Shown: piece after piece, positions 34,120 through 43,596 of the stretch
How positions within the stretch are numbered: the stretch's first letter is position 1
Layout of the letters: each line of letters starts with the position of its first letter
Origin: Serratia fonticola
GTDB taxonomy: Bacteria > Pseudomonadota > Gammaproteobacteria > Enterobacterales > Enterobacteriaceae
Assembly (NCBI RefSeq): GCF_001006005.1
Contig: NZ_CP011254.1
Span: forward strand, 3,348,001 to 3,412,000
Reading direction: 5' to 3'
Length of the DNA stretch: 64,000 nucleotides
Program-made: the position numbers and the translations under genes
Notes under the pieces: generated by a model
Told to the model about the DNA's origin: nothing
Seen by the model: the letters and a program-made list of their open reading frames with translations, nothing else
The model's database searches: none

Positions 34120-35094
34120 TTAGTAGTAGTTGACTTTTACAATCACTGAGGTATCAAATTGACCCAGGGCAATGTCTCTTCCTGGAATTGCACTTATTGT
34201 CGCTATAAAGTCTTTCGTGACTTGATTGACATTATTTAACTCTGCAAAATCATCGTAGCGATTAAATTTGATAGCCTGTTGTAAATCGTTGTATAGGGTT
34301 AATTTAGTCCCATTCTGTAAGTCTATTGCATCATCACCAATCAATGGACTTGGGGTAGAGAATTCAGCCTGTAGCGAGAAGTTATCGAGACAACCTTGCT
34401 TTATTGCTTGAATAGCGAAAGGCATGCTTACGCCAGAGGTTCCCGTTAACAAATTCTTCTGGATAGCGGAAAAGTTGACTATTTGCGATTCAGGATAGAC
34501 TTTTAAATCTGAGCCACAGGCCAGAAAGCGGACTCCTTGCAGGCCTGATAGCGTATATTTTACGTTTTTTGCGTTGGCGGAATTATTCAGGCCGCGGCTG
34601 CCATCTAATTGGAATACAATGAATTGATCGTTTCCTTTATAGGTCCCATTGCTTGGTGCGTTACCTGCCAATTTGATATAGAGCCTGAACGTAATTGGGA
34701 TAGTGACATTCTGACCTTTTTTGATAGGTGCACTACCGGTGCTCAAACTTTGTGCATTTTCCTCAAGATCCTGGCCATTATAACTCACACCGAGCTTCAG
34801 TCCTTCTCCCAACGACTGGGATTTTGGGTTGAAATAAAAATGCACTACGTCAGTGATTGTGCCAAGAACATTATCACAATAGGCCGTCATACTGATTTCA
34901 TTGGATTCCCATATTTTGGTTCCGATAGGCACATTGGAAGGGATCGCCAGTTTACCGACGGGGATTGGTGGCATATTCACCAACTGAGTGCCTTTTTCAA
35001 CACAGTCTAAAGCCTTAGCTGTCTGGCTCATAAATAATAAACTGAGCAATAGTGATATGAGGTGAAGTGAACACCATTTTCTTTGAGTATGCAT
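34120..35094 (-). CDS. Fimbrial tip adhesin
   Basis: 324 aa with a signal peptide (LHLISLLLSLLFMSQTAKA). Two-domain layout: an N-terminal receptor-type domain (about 25-200) and a C-terminal pilin-like domain ending QFDTSVIVKVNYY, the donor-strand-accepting end typical of fimbrial subunits. Cys residues are spaced as in tip adhesins (LDCVEKG, AYCDN, LACGSD, QGCLDN). The receptor is unknown. Last structural gene of the operon. Confidence 0.82.
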   Translation of the reverse strand: MHTQRKWCSLHLISLLLSLLFMSQTAKALDCVEKGTQLVNMPPIPVGKLAIPSNVPIGTKIWESNEISMTAYCDNVLGTITDVVHFYFNPKSQSLGEGLKLGVSYNGQDLEENAQSLSTGSAPIKKGQNVTIPITFRLYIKLAGNAPSNGTYKGNDQFIVFQLDGSRGLNNSANAKNVKYTLSGLQGVRFLACGSDLKVYPESQIVNFSAIQKNLLTGTSGVSMPFAIQAIKQGCLDNFSLQAEFSTPSPLIGDDAIDLQNGTKLTLYNDLQQAIKFNRYDDFAELNNVNQVTKDFIATISAIPGRDIALGQFDTSVIVKVNYY

Positions 35095-35131
35095 TTTTTA
35101 TCCTGATTTAAAATCGGCGCTAGAGTTTTTA

Positions 35132-35731
35132 TTATTTATAGCTAAGCCTAAAGGTAGCTTGTGTATAGAAATTACCTAGTTGAATACGATCTAGTTGTTC
35201 ATAACTTTCCAACATGACGAACAATTGCAGTACATCGTTATTATCTTGTAGCCGGAATAGTTGGCTTTCCTCGCCTAAAATCACCCGTTCTCCCTGTTCG
35301 TTCTCAATAGCCAAGCCAACCCCATGCTTCATATCCTTCCCACCCAATAAATCCTGTCGCGTCGAGGAGGCGCTTTCACCGTAAAAAGTTATTGAAACCA
35401 GATAGCCATTGTTGGCACTTTCTTCGTTCATTTTTACCTTATCGAAGGCGGAGTGTTTTTCCATGACGCAGTTGACGACATGTATTTTTAAAGGAATGGG
35501 TGAAGAGTGAGCACCCACTCGGTTAAACGTTGCGTTGCTAATAACCCCTAAAGGGATAACCTGTTCATCGCTAGCCATTTCAATGTGACAAGGCGAGGTG
35601 ATCACCGCACCGGAAAATGACAGTTTCCCGCGCATTCCTTCCGCTGATTGGTGCGCTGGGCTAGCCGCCGCGGTCCCAACGAAAATGCATAACAGTAATG
35701 CCAGTACACTATATGTGCGGTTAAGCTTCAT
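35132..35731 (-). CDS. Minor fimbrial subunit
   Basis: 199 aa from the ATG at 35731, which gives a signal peptide (YSVLALLLCIFVGTAAA); the frame is open upstream into the chaperone gene but that start is unlikely. Pilin signature: GKLSFSGAVITSPCHIEM with paired Cys at VNCVME, and a C-terminal ATFRLSYK. It starts 13 nt after the chaperone gene. Likely an adaptor between shaft and adhesin. Confidence 0.82.
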   Translation of the reverse strand: MKLNRTYSVLALLLCIFVGTAAASPAHQSAEGMRGKLSFSGAVITSPCHIEMASDEQVIPLGVISNATFNRVGAHSSPIPLKIHVVNCVMEKHSAFDKVKMNEESANNGYLVSITFYGESASSTRQDLLGGKDMKHGVGLAIENEQGERVILGEESQLFRLQDNNDVLQLFVMLESYEQLDRIQLGNFYTQATFRLSYK

Positions 35732-35744
35732 GCCATCCTCCGCT

Positions 35745-36473
35745 TTATCGGCTCTTATTGTTGATTTTTTCACATTGGCTGTTTCGGCACTGATACTCAT
35801 TGATCTGCAGACCGCCATAGTCATCCATATACCCAATGCTATAGCGTTCGCCACTATAGCCACCGGTAGCCACCGTTTCTGTCGAGTATGGAGCGATCAT
35901 GACGCTGTCAAAACCAGGGAAATTGCCGCGATTATCCTGGCTTAAATAGCCAATTGTGATGTAGAAGGGGGTCGGGTTAGCCATTTTTACCGTGCCATTT
36001 TGCGCCGTCACCGCGATCTTCTCCTGCCAGATATCCCCTTGCTTTGGCGTAATTGCCGCAGGTCGGAAGAACACTTTTATCCGGCTTTGGATCGCTACCT
36101 GCATCACGTTGTTTAGTTCGCTCTTCGGCGGCACTTCTCTGACATTGAAATAAAAAATCGACTCACGATCCTTAGGTAATGCTTTCGCATCTGCCAGTTG
36201 CAGGATCCTGACCAGGCTTTTTTGGCCTGAGTCGATACGCTGCATTGGCGGCAGAGCGACTAGCGGACTGGGGATTTTTTCCCCGGCGGCATTCTCAAGC
36301 CAAACTTGTGCCAGATAGGGCAAGCTTTTACTCTGATTTTCAAGCATGACGCTGACAGATTGATCGTTACTCCCGAATATCACGCGAGTTCTGTCCAGGT
36401 TAATTGCAGCAAAGGTGGCATTGCAGGCTAAAATAGTCATAGCCAATATGGCTAAGCGTAAATTTTTTTTCAT
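35745..36473 (-). CDS. Periplasmic fimbrial chaperone
   Basis: 242 aa. Signal peptide (RLAILAMTILACNATFAA), then the PapD-type Ig fold: INLDRTRVIFGSNDQSVSVM, LAQVWLENAAGEKIPSPLVA, PPMQRIDSGQKSLVRI (with the subunit-anchoring Arg/Lys) and FYFNVREVPP. It ends with a Cys pair (YQCRNSQCEK). It donates the G1 strand to pilins and hands them to the usher encoded upstream. Confidence 0.92.
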   Translation of the reverse strand: MKKNLRLAILAMTILACNATFAAINLDRTRVIFGSNDQSVSVMLENQSKSLPYLAQVWLENAAGEKIPSPLVALPPMQRIDSGQKSLVRILQLADAKALPKDRESIFYFNVREVPPKSELNNVMQVAIQSRIKVFFRPAAITPKQGDIWQEKIAVTAQNGTVKMANPTPFYITIGYLSQDNRGNFPGFDSVMIAPYSTETVATGGYSGERYSIGYMDDYGGLQINEYQCRNSQCEKINNKSR

Positions 36474-36520
36474 TTCTTCATTTCATCCCTAATAAAGTGG
36501 CGCAGTCGTGAAACATATGC

Positions 36521-39022
36521 CTATTGACATGGCAATAAAACCTGACCGGAATAAATAGAACTATCATCGGGTGCGTGGATGCGACATTGTTTATTTTCAC
36601 CCCATCGTACAGTCAGTTTCTTCTCTGCAGAAATACCCGCAAGATAAACCAGTCCATTTTCACCAACCAAGCCGGATTCGAACCCAGTGCTGTTATCCGT
36701 TACCACAGAGCCCAACGGAGGAAAACTGCCATCCTGTAACCGGATCACCGCCATCAGTTGCTGGCCTTTTATGGCACGAATTTTTCGGTAGCCAATAGCA
36801 CCTTCGGTTAGAGTCTTACTGACAACGGAACTATAAACTTCGACATCGACAGGTAGATTATTGACATCAATCCATACGTCCGATGTTTGATAACTTGATA
36901 CGCCATTAGCCACGGCAATGCCGTAGTCGTTGGTGACACCAGACCCGTTATTGATTGGGATCCCTTTTACCTGCGCAGCCAGCATGATCCTTGGTTCATC
37001 GCCTGCGCTGTTTTGGTGTAGTGCTGCCCCGTAAGGCGTCGCCGTCAATGAACCGTACCAGTTGCCGCTGAGTGAACGATAATCATTATTTTTGACACTA
37101 CCATTCAAGCCAAATTGCCCATGTGGCGTATTGTGCTGATAATTACCACGGAACACGCCATTGCCTTTCTGGATATCAGGGCTGTTGCCCCCCGCACTGA
37201 CCCGCCAAGTGTTATTAATGTCCTGGCTATTGTAATAAGAAACGGCCTGACTGAAGCCCCCGCTAGAGCTTTGCTGCGCGTCATAACTGATCTGTTGCCC
37301 GGCAGAGATTGGTAAGCTGAATGACAGGAATATCTGATCCTCGTCCTCATAGCGATATTTCAATTTGCTGGCGGTCAGCGTGGTCGATATCCCTCTGAAT
37401 GGGCCGATATCGAAAATTTTGCTCGCCGACATGCTGTAATTATTGGTCGATGAATCATTCCAATAAATTTTGTGCGTGGCCGACAAATAGAGCGTGACAT
37501 CTGGCCATGGCACGTATTGGTTCGCGGTTATCGTATACGTTTGTTTGTCATCCCTTGAATAGGTATTGCCACTGACTTTGTCAAGGTACTGATTCAACGA
37601 CATAAACGTTTTTTCTGAAAAGCGATATCCGGCGAACGTGATCTGGCTGCCGGTGGCCTCAAAACGCTTGGCATAATTGGCCCGAACGCTGTATCCCGTC
37701 TGCTTGTTCTGGTGCGCCAGATTTGCAGCCGAACGGGTAACGTCGAAAGAGACAGCCCCAAAGCTTTGCAGGTTTTGGCCTATGCCCAACGCTTGTGCCT
37801 GATAGTCACCGTTGGTGGTAATCACTCCGCCGTACAGCGACAAATTATTCAGTATCCCCCAGGAAAGCTCACCGCTATAGAACGCTGGGTCGATGGCGTG
37901 ATTGTTTCGTCCCTCTGTCGGTTTACCCAGTGCGGTTTTAAACCGAACGCTTCCTTTTCTGGTCAGGAAGGGAATGGTTGCCGTGCTGACCTGATAGGAG
38001 GTCACGCTACCGTTTTCCTCTTCAATACGTACATCGAGTGCGCCTTGTACCGCTTCACTCAGATCCTGAATAACAAACGGCCCTGGGGGCACGTTGGCCT
38101 GATAAATAATCCGGCTATTTTGACTGATAATCACCCTGGCATTGGTTTTTGCTATGCCAGTGACCTGCGGTGCGTAACCACGCAGGGACGGCGGTAACAT
38201 ACGTTGATCGCTATTCAGTGATACCCCTGCAAAGCGGAATGAATCGAATATGTCCGAGTTAAGGTAGGTTTGCCCACCGCTCAATTTTGCGCCCAACGCT
38301 GGTATTGCACGATACAGGTAGACCTGCGCCCAGGTAAATTGGTCACTCCTTGGCCCGTTTGACGAGTGACTATTGGTATACTGGTAATCGCCACGTAGAC
38401 GCCATGGCCCCATATTGGCACCGGTAGTTCCGTAACTACTGAAATTGGTTGAGCGCGCGCCCTCTTTGGGGACGAATTTGCTGCCTAGCAGGTTGTAGTC
38501 CAGCAAGAAACCAGGGACTCCCTCGTCCCACTGTGAGGGGGGAACCCAGTTCTGATCGCGATAATTGAGCCAGGCCTGAGGTATCGTAATCGTTAGGGTC
38601 TGTTTCTCTTGATCATAGCGGGCTGTAACTTCAGGATCCTGGTCCAGCGAGAGGCATTGCTGGCCATGCCACGTGGTCAACGAAGAACGGAAACTATCAG
38701 TCAAATCGAATTGTTCGACTAATTCTGGCGTAAGGCACACTCGGCTATTTTTTTTACTTTCAGTAGCAATATATTTTATTAAGCGTTGTTCTGGCAATAA
38801 GTGACCATTGATCACAATATCCAGCAGATACTCTCCTGGCAGAATGTAGTTCGCCACTTCAAAACGTGATAGGTCAATGTTTTCTCGATCTTTAGCGTCG
38901 ATAATATGGGTGTTGAATTCGACGGCTTGGCTTGCTGTAGACATACCTATCCCAGCCAAGGTCAAGATAACTAATCTTGTCAGCCTAAGACCCATTGAGA
39001 TCCGATTCAATGTAAAATACAT
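36521..39022 (-). CDS. Outer-membrane fimbrial usher
   Basis: 833 aa, full length for a PapC/FimD usher. Signal peptide, N-terminal chaperone-binding domain (VEFNTHIIDAKDRENIDLSRF), 24-strand barrel with plug (TATIPFLTRKGSVRFKTALG), and C-terminal domains ending CRIHAPDDSSIYSGQVLLPC. The order usher before chaperone resembles the pap-type operon layout. A second in-frame ATG nine codons in (MGLRLTRLVIL) may be the real start. Confidence 0.93.
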   Translation of the reverse strand: MYFTLNRISMGLRLTRLVILTLAGIGMSTASQAVEFNTHIIDAKDRENIDLSRFEVANYILPGEYLLDIVINGHLLPEQRLIKYIATESKKNSRVCLTPELVEQFDLTDSFRSSLTTWHGQQCLSLDQDPEVTARYDQEKQTLTITIPQAWLNYRDQNWVPPSQWDEGVPGFLLDYNLLGSKFVPKEGARSTNFSSYGTTGANMGPWRLRGDYQYTNSHSSNGPRSDQFTWAQVYLYRAIPALGAKLSGGQTYLNSDIFDSFRFAGVSLNSDQRMLPPSLRGYAPQVTGIAKTNARVIISQNSRIIYQANVPPGPFVIQDLSEAVQGALDVRIEEENGSVTSYQVSTATIPFLTRKGSVRFKTALGKPTEGRNNHAIDPAFYSGELSWGILNNLSLYGGVITTNGDYQAQALGIGQNLQSFGAVSFDVTRSAANLAHQNKQTGYSVRANYAKRFEATGSQITFAGYRFSEKTFMSLNQYLDKVSGNTYSRDDKQTYTITANQYVPWPDVTLYLSATHKIYWNDSSTNNYSMSASKIFDIGPFRGISTTLTASKLKYRYEDEDQIFLSFSLPISAGQQISYDAQQSSSGGFSQAVSYYNSQDINNTWRVSAGGNSPDIQKGNGVFRGNYQHNTPHGQFGLNGSVKNNDYRSLSGNWYGSLTATPYGAALHQNSAGDEPRIMLAAQVKGIPINNGSGVTNDYGIAVANGVSSYQTSDVWIDVNNLPVDVEVYSSVVSKTLTEGAIGYRKIRAIKGQQLMAVIRLQDGSFPPLGSVVTDNSTGFESGLVGENGLVYLAGISAEKKLTVRWGENKQCRIHAPDDSSIYSGQVLLPCQ

Positions 39023-39085
39023 AGTGAAATCACTTTTTATGTTTTTAGAGAAAGTTAGAACTTTGCTATAGAAAATTAATGGTGA

Positions 39086-39115
39086 TGCTGTTTATTGAGG
39101 TGCTGTTTATTGAGG
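39086..39115. repeat. Two 15-bp tandem copies before the usher gene
   Basis: TGCTGTTTATTGAGG occurs twice in direct succession in the 186-nt gap between the major subunit and usher genes. Copy number change would alter spacing in the untranslated region. Confidence 0.8.
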
Positions 39116-39137
39116 TGCTCTCTCCTCAATACGCTTT

Positions 39138-39177
39138 ATAATTGCAGTTGCCTCAGTAAAAATACAACTGCAATTAT
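39138..39177 (-). promoter_or_regulatory. Stable hairpin after the major subunit gene
   Basis: ATAATTGCAGTTG pairs perfectly with CAACTGCAATTAT (13 bp) around 14 nt, 31 nt after the major subunit stop. No T tract follows, so it is better read as an mRNA stabiliser or partial attenuator that lets the major subunit be made in excess over usher and chaperone. Confidence 0.7.
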
Positions 39178-39208
39178 TAAGGATGTTTACCTGATGATAG
39201 CTAAAATA

Positions 39209-39778
39209 TTATTTATAGTTTAGTGCGTATGTCGCTTGGGAAACGATAGTCCCCGTAGAAACCGGCTGATTGTTTGCTTCAACACGGGCTGCAAAGACCA
39301 GCTCATTGTTACCGGTGACCAGATTGATATCTTTTGAGGTATCGCCCACCTTCAGTAGATCGCCATTAGCATCGATCAAACGGATTGCTGCACCCTTTGC
39401 ACTTCCGGTGTTTGCGACCAGTTCAGCAACGCTGCTGTCTGCGGTGCCACCAAAAGAAACGCCCACTTTTGACATAGCTGGATATTCCACAGCACCTGCA
39501 GTTTGTGAAGACAAATCACAATCTTGCAGATGAATGGTGTAGCTAACGTTTTGAGAATATTTGTTGCCGGTTTCAAGTACCTTATTCGCTACCTGACCCA
39601 TATCGACGTTGATATCTGCATCACCCGGAGCCACGGAGCAAGGTGCGTTGATCACGGTACCCGTGAAATGAATACGGCCTGACCCTTGGTCAGCACCTAC
39701 AGGGGCATCAGCGAAAGCGGAAGAAGATACCAATGCTGACATGGCAATAATGAAAATATTCTTTTTGGCGTTAAACAT
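39209..39778 (-). CDS. Major fimbrial subunit
   Basis: 189 aa. Signal peptide (IFIIAMSALVSSSAFA), mature pilin with GRIHFTGTVINAPCSVAP, the paired Cys in IHLQDCDLS, and C-terminal VSQATYALNYK. This is a type 1/P-type pilin of the usual length. AAGGA precedes the ATG. It is first in the operon and has a 924-nt region upstream. Confidence 0.92.
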   Translation of the reverse strand: MFNAKKNIFIIAMSALVSSSAFADAPVGADQGSGRIHFTGTVINAPCSVAPGDADINVDMGQVANKVLETGNKYSQNVSYTIHLQDCDLSSQTAGAVEYPAMSKVGVSFGGTADSSVAELVANTGSAKGAAIRLIDANGDLLKVGDTSKDINLVTGNNELVFAARVEANNQPVSTGTIVSQATYALNYK

Positions 39779-40702
39779 GATTCGTCCTTCATAAAGTTAC
39801 GATAAAACAGTTCGTTCAGACGACTTTCACTACAGATAAAAGTGGCATGAACAACCATATGTAATATCGAAGAGAGCCCATCTCTCTTGCAAATCAATAA
39901 TACTGATATTTTTCATATCGCGATATAATAATTTGAAAAATAACCATATTAAGAATTAAGTTCCGCGCAAACTATCTGCAGCACTTATTTAGCGTGATTG
40001 TTAACTTTTATGTGAATAGTATTGATACTAAATTTCAGTATTTTCTTAAGTTAAGGTCGCTAGCTCTTGATGGCTTTAATGTTTTTATCATTATTTTAAC
40101 AATTAAAGTCATTAAATTTAATTTTTTGTTATCTTTAAGATAACAATTTGGGGCTGCATTGCATTTTTATGACGAAAAAATCACCGGTAATTATAGTTAA
40201 CAAATTTTTTCTAGGAGGTTTCTTGAGGTGGTTCTAGCTTCGGGGGGAATCGACGTTGATGCATCTTGATTGGCTTAGGCGATTAAATGCTTGAGGGAGG
40301 CTTTTCTCGCGTGTAATGCATGGTTCCGGTAGGTGTAGGTCTGCTTTCGAACAACAGAATTTTATAGCAATCATGATGACTGTCTATTCACAAGCCATAG
40401 ACAAACTTGTTCGTCACGGTTGTACAATAAAAATAGTGGATTCAATACTATCAATCAGATGGGGCCATTTAATCCATGCTTTCATGTACGTTCACAAGTT
40501 TAATTCCACGGTTAATTTTAAATTAAATATCTATTTTTTTCTTTAAAAAAGAATTAAACCTCACATTATTAGGGGGTGAGGAAATTAAATTGATAGGTTT
40601 GTTATATCACTATAATCTATTTTATATCAATGGCTATAAGTTAACGTATGAAGTCTATCGAAGATTTTAGATATTTAATGTATTGAACGGGGTAATACTA
40701 CG
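39779..40702. other. Long AT-rich regulatory region between fimbrial operon and LuxR gene
   Basis: 924 bp between divergent genes, strongly AT-rich around 39,900-40,180 and 40,480-40,700, as expected of an H-NS-silenced fimbrial promoter region. I looked for long inverted repeats that would mark an invertible switch and found none convincing. A 76-codon frame at 40316 looks spurious. Confidence 0.5.
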
Positions 40703-41311
40703 ATGGCAGCGTCGGCCAAAATAATCAAAGTTCTGATAATCGATAGGGATAACTATTTTACCATCGGTTTATGCCACATAATTTCTGGTTTTTACCGCAG
40801 TAAGGGTATTGAGGTGCAATTTATTACTCGGCCAGTAGCTGGGTTCTCGGCAGATATCATTTTTCAAGCGATCGACTATGGTGCCATGTTTAACGTTTGG
40901 CACCCCCTACCTTCGAAAGGGCAGACTCCGTTATTTTTCCTGATTCGGGACCAAAAAAATCGCTTGCCATCACATTTATTTCAATCGGTACGAAAAAATG
41001 GGACATTATATCGAAATCAACCGATCGATGTTGTCAAGAGCATGCTCGAAGAGGCGATATCTGTGCAAGGATGCCTGTCTCCGAGTACAACGCCCGTCAC
41101 CAAGGGCTTCACTTTCCGCGAAAGTGAAGTGCTGCGCTATCTGAGACAAGGTAAATCGCACGAAGAAACGGCAAATGTGATGAGGCTTCACGTCAAAACC
41201 ATAAGTGGGTATAAGCGTTCAGCGATGAGAAAACTGAATTTCAAGCGCAACCAAGAATTATTCCATTGGCTGTTACAAGGCGGGTTATCCAGCTCAGGGA
41301 GGAAAATATAA
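40703..41311 (+). CDS. LuxR-type HTH regulator divergent from the fimbrial operon
   Basis: 202 aa. N-terminal receiver-like region (KIIKVLIIDRDNYFTIGLCH) with only part of the acidic pocket, and C-terminal LuxR HTH FTFRESEVLRYLRQGKSHEE, ANVMRLHVKTISGYKRSAMR, KLNFK. It is built like the regulator at the other end of the operon. Position suggests control of fimbrial transcription. Confidence 0.82.
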   Translation: MAASAKIIKVLIIDRDNYFTIGLCHIISGFYRSKGIEVQFITRPVAGFSADIIFQAIDYGAMFNVWHPLPSKGQTPLFFLIRDQKNRLPSHLFQSVRKNGTLYRNQPIDVVKSMLEEAISVQGCLSPSTTPVTKGFTFRESEVLRYLRQGKSHEETANVMRLHVKTISGYKRSAMRKLNFKRNQELFHWLLQGGLSSSGRKI

Positions 41312-41454
41312 AGTATGAGTTATCTTATTTGACTTCAGGCCCCTGAATCTTGTTACAATTAGGGTGACTAGCCCCCCCTAAATTGAAGAGTGATAGGCAT
41401 AAAAGAGCCATACCGTAGTTCTTGGCACTGAAGCTTATTTTATCAGGTGAAAAA

Positions 41455-43179
41455 ATGCGTCATCCACAAAGTCCTTTACCATTGGCTAGCCCAATGGGGT
41501 TATCTTTATTGCCTCTAGGGTTACTAATGATTTGGCTGATATTACTTAGCCCACTCGCCCTACCTAATATGGGCGGAAGTGGCCTGAAACTACCGCAAAA
41601 TATCCTGACTTGGGCGGTGATGGCTGCCGTCACTGCCACTCTCTGGTTGACACTACCGGCTAACTCTCCCATCTCCCTTAGCGTAACGGCTCGTTGGCTG
41701 CTGCTGGCCGTGGTGATCCTGGCAATTCCCCTATTATATACCTCCCCCCATTGGCAGAGTGCTGGGCTGGCACGCTGGCTTGGGTTGGCTGGCGGTTGGA
41801 TTTTTTACGTCTCATGGATGCAATATCGCCCACCGCACTTTGCACGACATTGGCTATTTTACGCCATTCTGCTGGCCGCTGTATTCCAGGGGGTGATCGC
41901 TCTTTTACAATTGACCTTACCGGGAACCGTACCGGCTTGGTTTGACTACCCAATGAAAAACGGTCGGCCTTATGGGGTTTTCCAACAGGTGAATGTGCTG
42001 GCCAGCTTTATCGCTTGCGGATTGGCACTGGCATTGATGCTGTTGTTGTTGCCTGATTTTTCCTTAACTCAGCCAAAAGCAGAACGAGGCAGACGATATT
42101 CCTTGGGGTTGGTGCTGGTGCTGTTCCCCGCGTTACTGGTGTGGTTACAGTCACGGATAGGCTGGCTTGGCGGCGGTATCAGCGGGGCGCTGTTGCTCTG
42201 GTTGGGATGGCGGCAGGCAAAAAAGCTTACGGGGATCGCAACAGGTTTAATGCTTGTTGGTATCACTATTGCCCTGATTTTTCAAATAAATGGAGGGGTT
42301 GAAACGGTTGAACACGCCGCGTCAAATCAGGCCCGGCTGATCATGTTGCAGGACAGCCTAAAGATGATTGTCGAAAAGCCTTGGCTGGGTTGGGGCTACG
42401 GCGGATTCGAATACGGCTTTCAGCACTATCGTCTGGCTGCCGGATTATCCACATTGGGTCTTGGCGTGGTGCGCCATCCGCATAATGAAATCTTGCTGTG
42501 GTGGGTTGAAGGGGGCATAGCTGCCTTGGCAGGCATGGCGATCTTACTGTGTGCTGGTTTCAGGCTGTTCTGGCTATCTTGGCGAAAACATGGTGTAAGC
42601 CTGGCGCTGGTCATCGCGCTTCTCCCTTTGCTGTTACATAGCCAAACGGAATATCCGTTTATACTGTCTAGCGCACATTGGGCCATTTTTTTACTGCTGC
42701 TGGCACAGTGGGATCGCCAAACCGATAAGGCCACAGAACGCACTACTTTTCCTTTGATAACTCCCTCATTTTTACGAGCTGTAGTGCCCATGGCTTCAGC
42801 CATCGTTTTCATAGTGGCCAGTATTGGGCTGTATGCCAATTTGTCTTTAACCGCCTTTGAGCATAATCACTTCGCGGATATTCAACCTGCTCGCCGTGCG
42901 ATGGCGTTTGACCCCTGGGTGAATACCGAACGCTGGCATTACGATCAACAGACCCATGCGTTGCTAATGTATAACCAGACCCGCGATCCCCGCCTGCTTG
43001 AAAACTATGCCCAATGGGCTCAGGGCTATCTTGCACGACGGATCGATAAAAATGTTTATGCCTCATGGTTAGCTATCGCACAATATCAGCAGGATACCGC
43101 CACCTACCGGCGTTTACACCACGAAGCAAACGCATTATTTCCCACCGATCCTCGGTTTTTAACCGATTTGCCTGAGTGA
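41455..43179 (+). CDS. PglL/Wzy-family O-oligosaccharyltransferase or ligase
   Basis: 574 aa from the ATG at 41455 with AGGTGA upstream. About 12 membrane segments; the conserved periplasmic loop reads GVVRHPHNEILLWWVEGG near residue 345, the Wzy_C/PglL signature. The long C-terminal region (about 470-574) matches the PglL C-terminal domain layout. PglL enzymes move lipid-linked glycans onto Ser/Thr of pilins and other periplasmic proteins; O-antigen ligases share the fold. No glycan biosynthesis genes or type IV pilin lie nearby, so the acceptor is unknown. Confidence 0.8.
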   Translation: MRHPQSPLPLASPMGLSLLPLGLLMIWLILLSPLALPNMGGSGLKLPQNILTWAVMAAVTATLWLTLPANSPISLSVTARWLLLAVVILAIPLLYTSPHWQSAGLARWLGLAGGWIFYVSWMQYRPPHFARHWLFYAILLAAVFQGVIALLQLTLPGTVPAWFDYPMKNGRPYGVFQQVNVLASFIACGLALALMLLLLPDFSLTQPKAERGRRYSLGLVLVLFPALLVWLQSRIGWLGGGISGALLLWLGWRQAKKLTGIATGLMLVGITIALIFQINGGVETVEHAASNQARLIMLQDSLKMIVEKPWLGWGYGGFEYGFQHYRLAAGLSTLGLGVVRHPHNEILLWWVEGGIAALAGMAILLCAGFRLFWLSWRKHGVSLALVIALLPLLLHSQTEYPFILSSAHWAIFLLLLAQWDRQTDKATERTTFPLITPSFLRAVVPMASAIVFIVASIGLYANLSLTAFEHNHFADIQPARRAMAFDPWVNTERWHYDQQTHALLMYNQTRDPRLLENYAQWAQGYLARRIDKNVYASWLAIAQYQQDTATYRRLHHEANALFPTDPRFLTDLPE

Positions 43180-43338
43180 AGAGAGATAAGTTTATACTGG
43201 TGTGCACACTATGATCCGTGCGAGCCAACAATGCGCTGGTAAGAGTGGGGCAATCAGTTGGTCTGCTAGCGCAGGTCAGTGGTTTATCATGCGACTAGCT
43301 GGTACGGTATTGCCTTTATGGATAGCAAGGAACAGGGA

Positions 43339-43539
43339 ATGTTTGACATTATCAGCGACTTGGCAAGTGTGGTATTTAGAATTATTTTTGGGATACTGGA
43401 AGCGATCTACGAAATTGTGAATTGCATTTACTCGTTTACCAAAGGGCGCAGGCGGATACGGGTGTTAATCACCGTATTGGTATTTTTGGTCTTGCTCGGT
43501 CTGTTCTATTGGTGGATTGTTAATGCAAGTACGGGGTAA
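43339..43539 (+). CDS. Small membrane protein
   Basis: 66 aa from the ATG at 43339, chosen because AGGA lies seven bases upstream; a longer frame begins at 43279. An N-terminal hydrophobic amphipathic stretch (ISDLASVVFRIIFGILEAIY) and a clear C-terminal membrane helix (VLITVLVFLVLLGLFYWWIV) are separated by TKGRRRIR. Family not recognised. Confidence 0.55.
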   Translation: MFDIISDLASVVFRIIFGILEAIYEIVNCIYSFTKGRRRIRVLITVLVFLVLLGLFYWWIVNASTG

Positions 43540-43557
43540 GCCAGTGATGATTTAAAT

Positions 43558-43577
43558 GGGCGCAGCATGCTGCGCCC
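43558..43577. repeat. Perfect 20-bp palindrome between convergent genes
   Basis: GGGCGCAGCATGCTGCGCCC reads the same on both strands. Close relatives occur at 21344-21364 and, as a half, near 23341. A dispersed palindromic unit, probably also acting as a transcription end. Confidence 0.7.
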
Positions 43578-43596
43578 CTAGGTGTCACGACATCTA

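Noticed and set aside
40316..40546. 76-codon frame in the fimbrial regulatory region
   Set aside because: AT-rich, low-quality composition, no ribosome-binding site, no family resemblance; position in a promoter region makes it unlikely.
39779..40702. Possible invertible phase switch upstream of the major pilin
   Set aside because: No pair of long inverted repeats and no fimB/fimE-type recombinase gene is present in the window.
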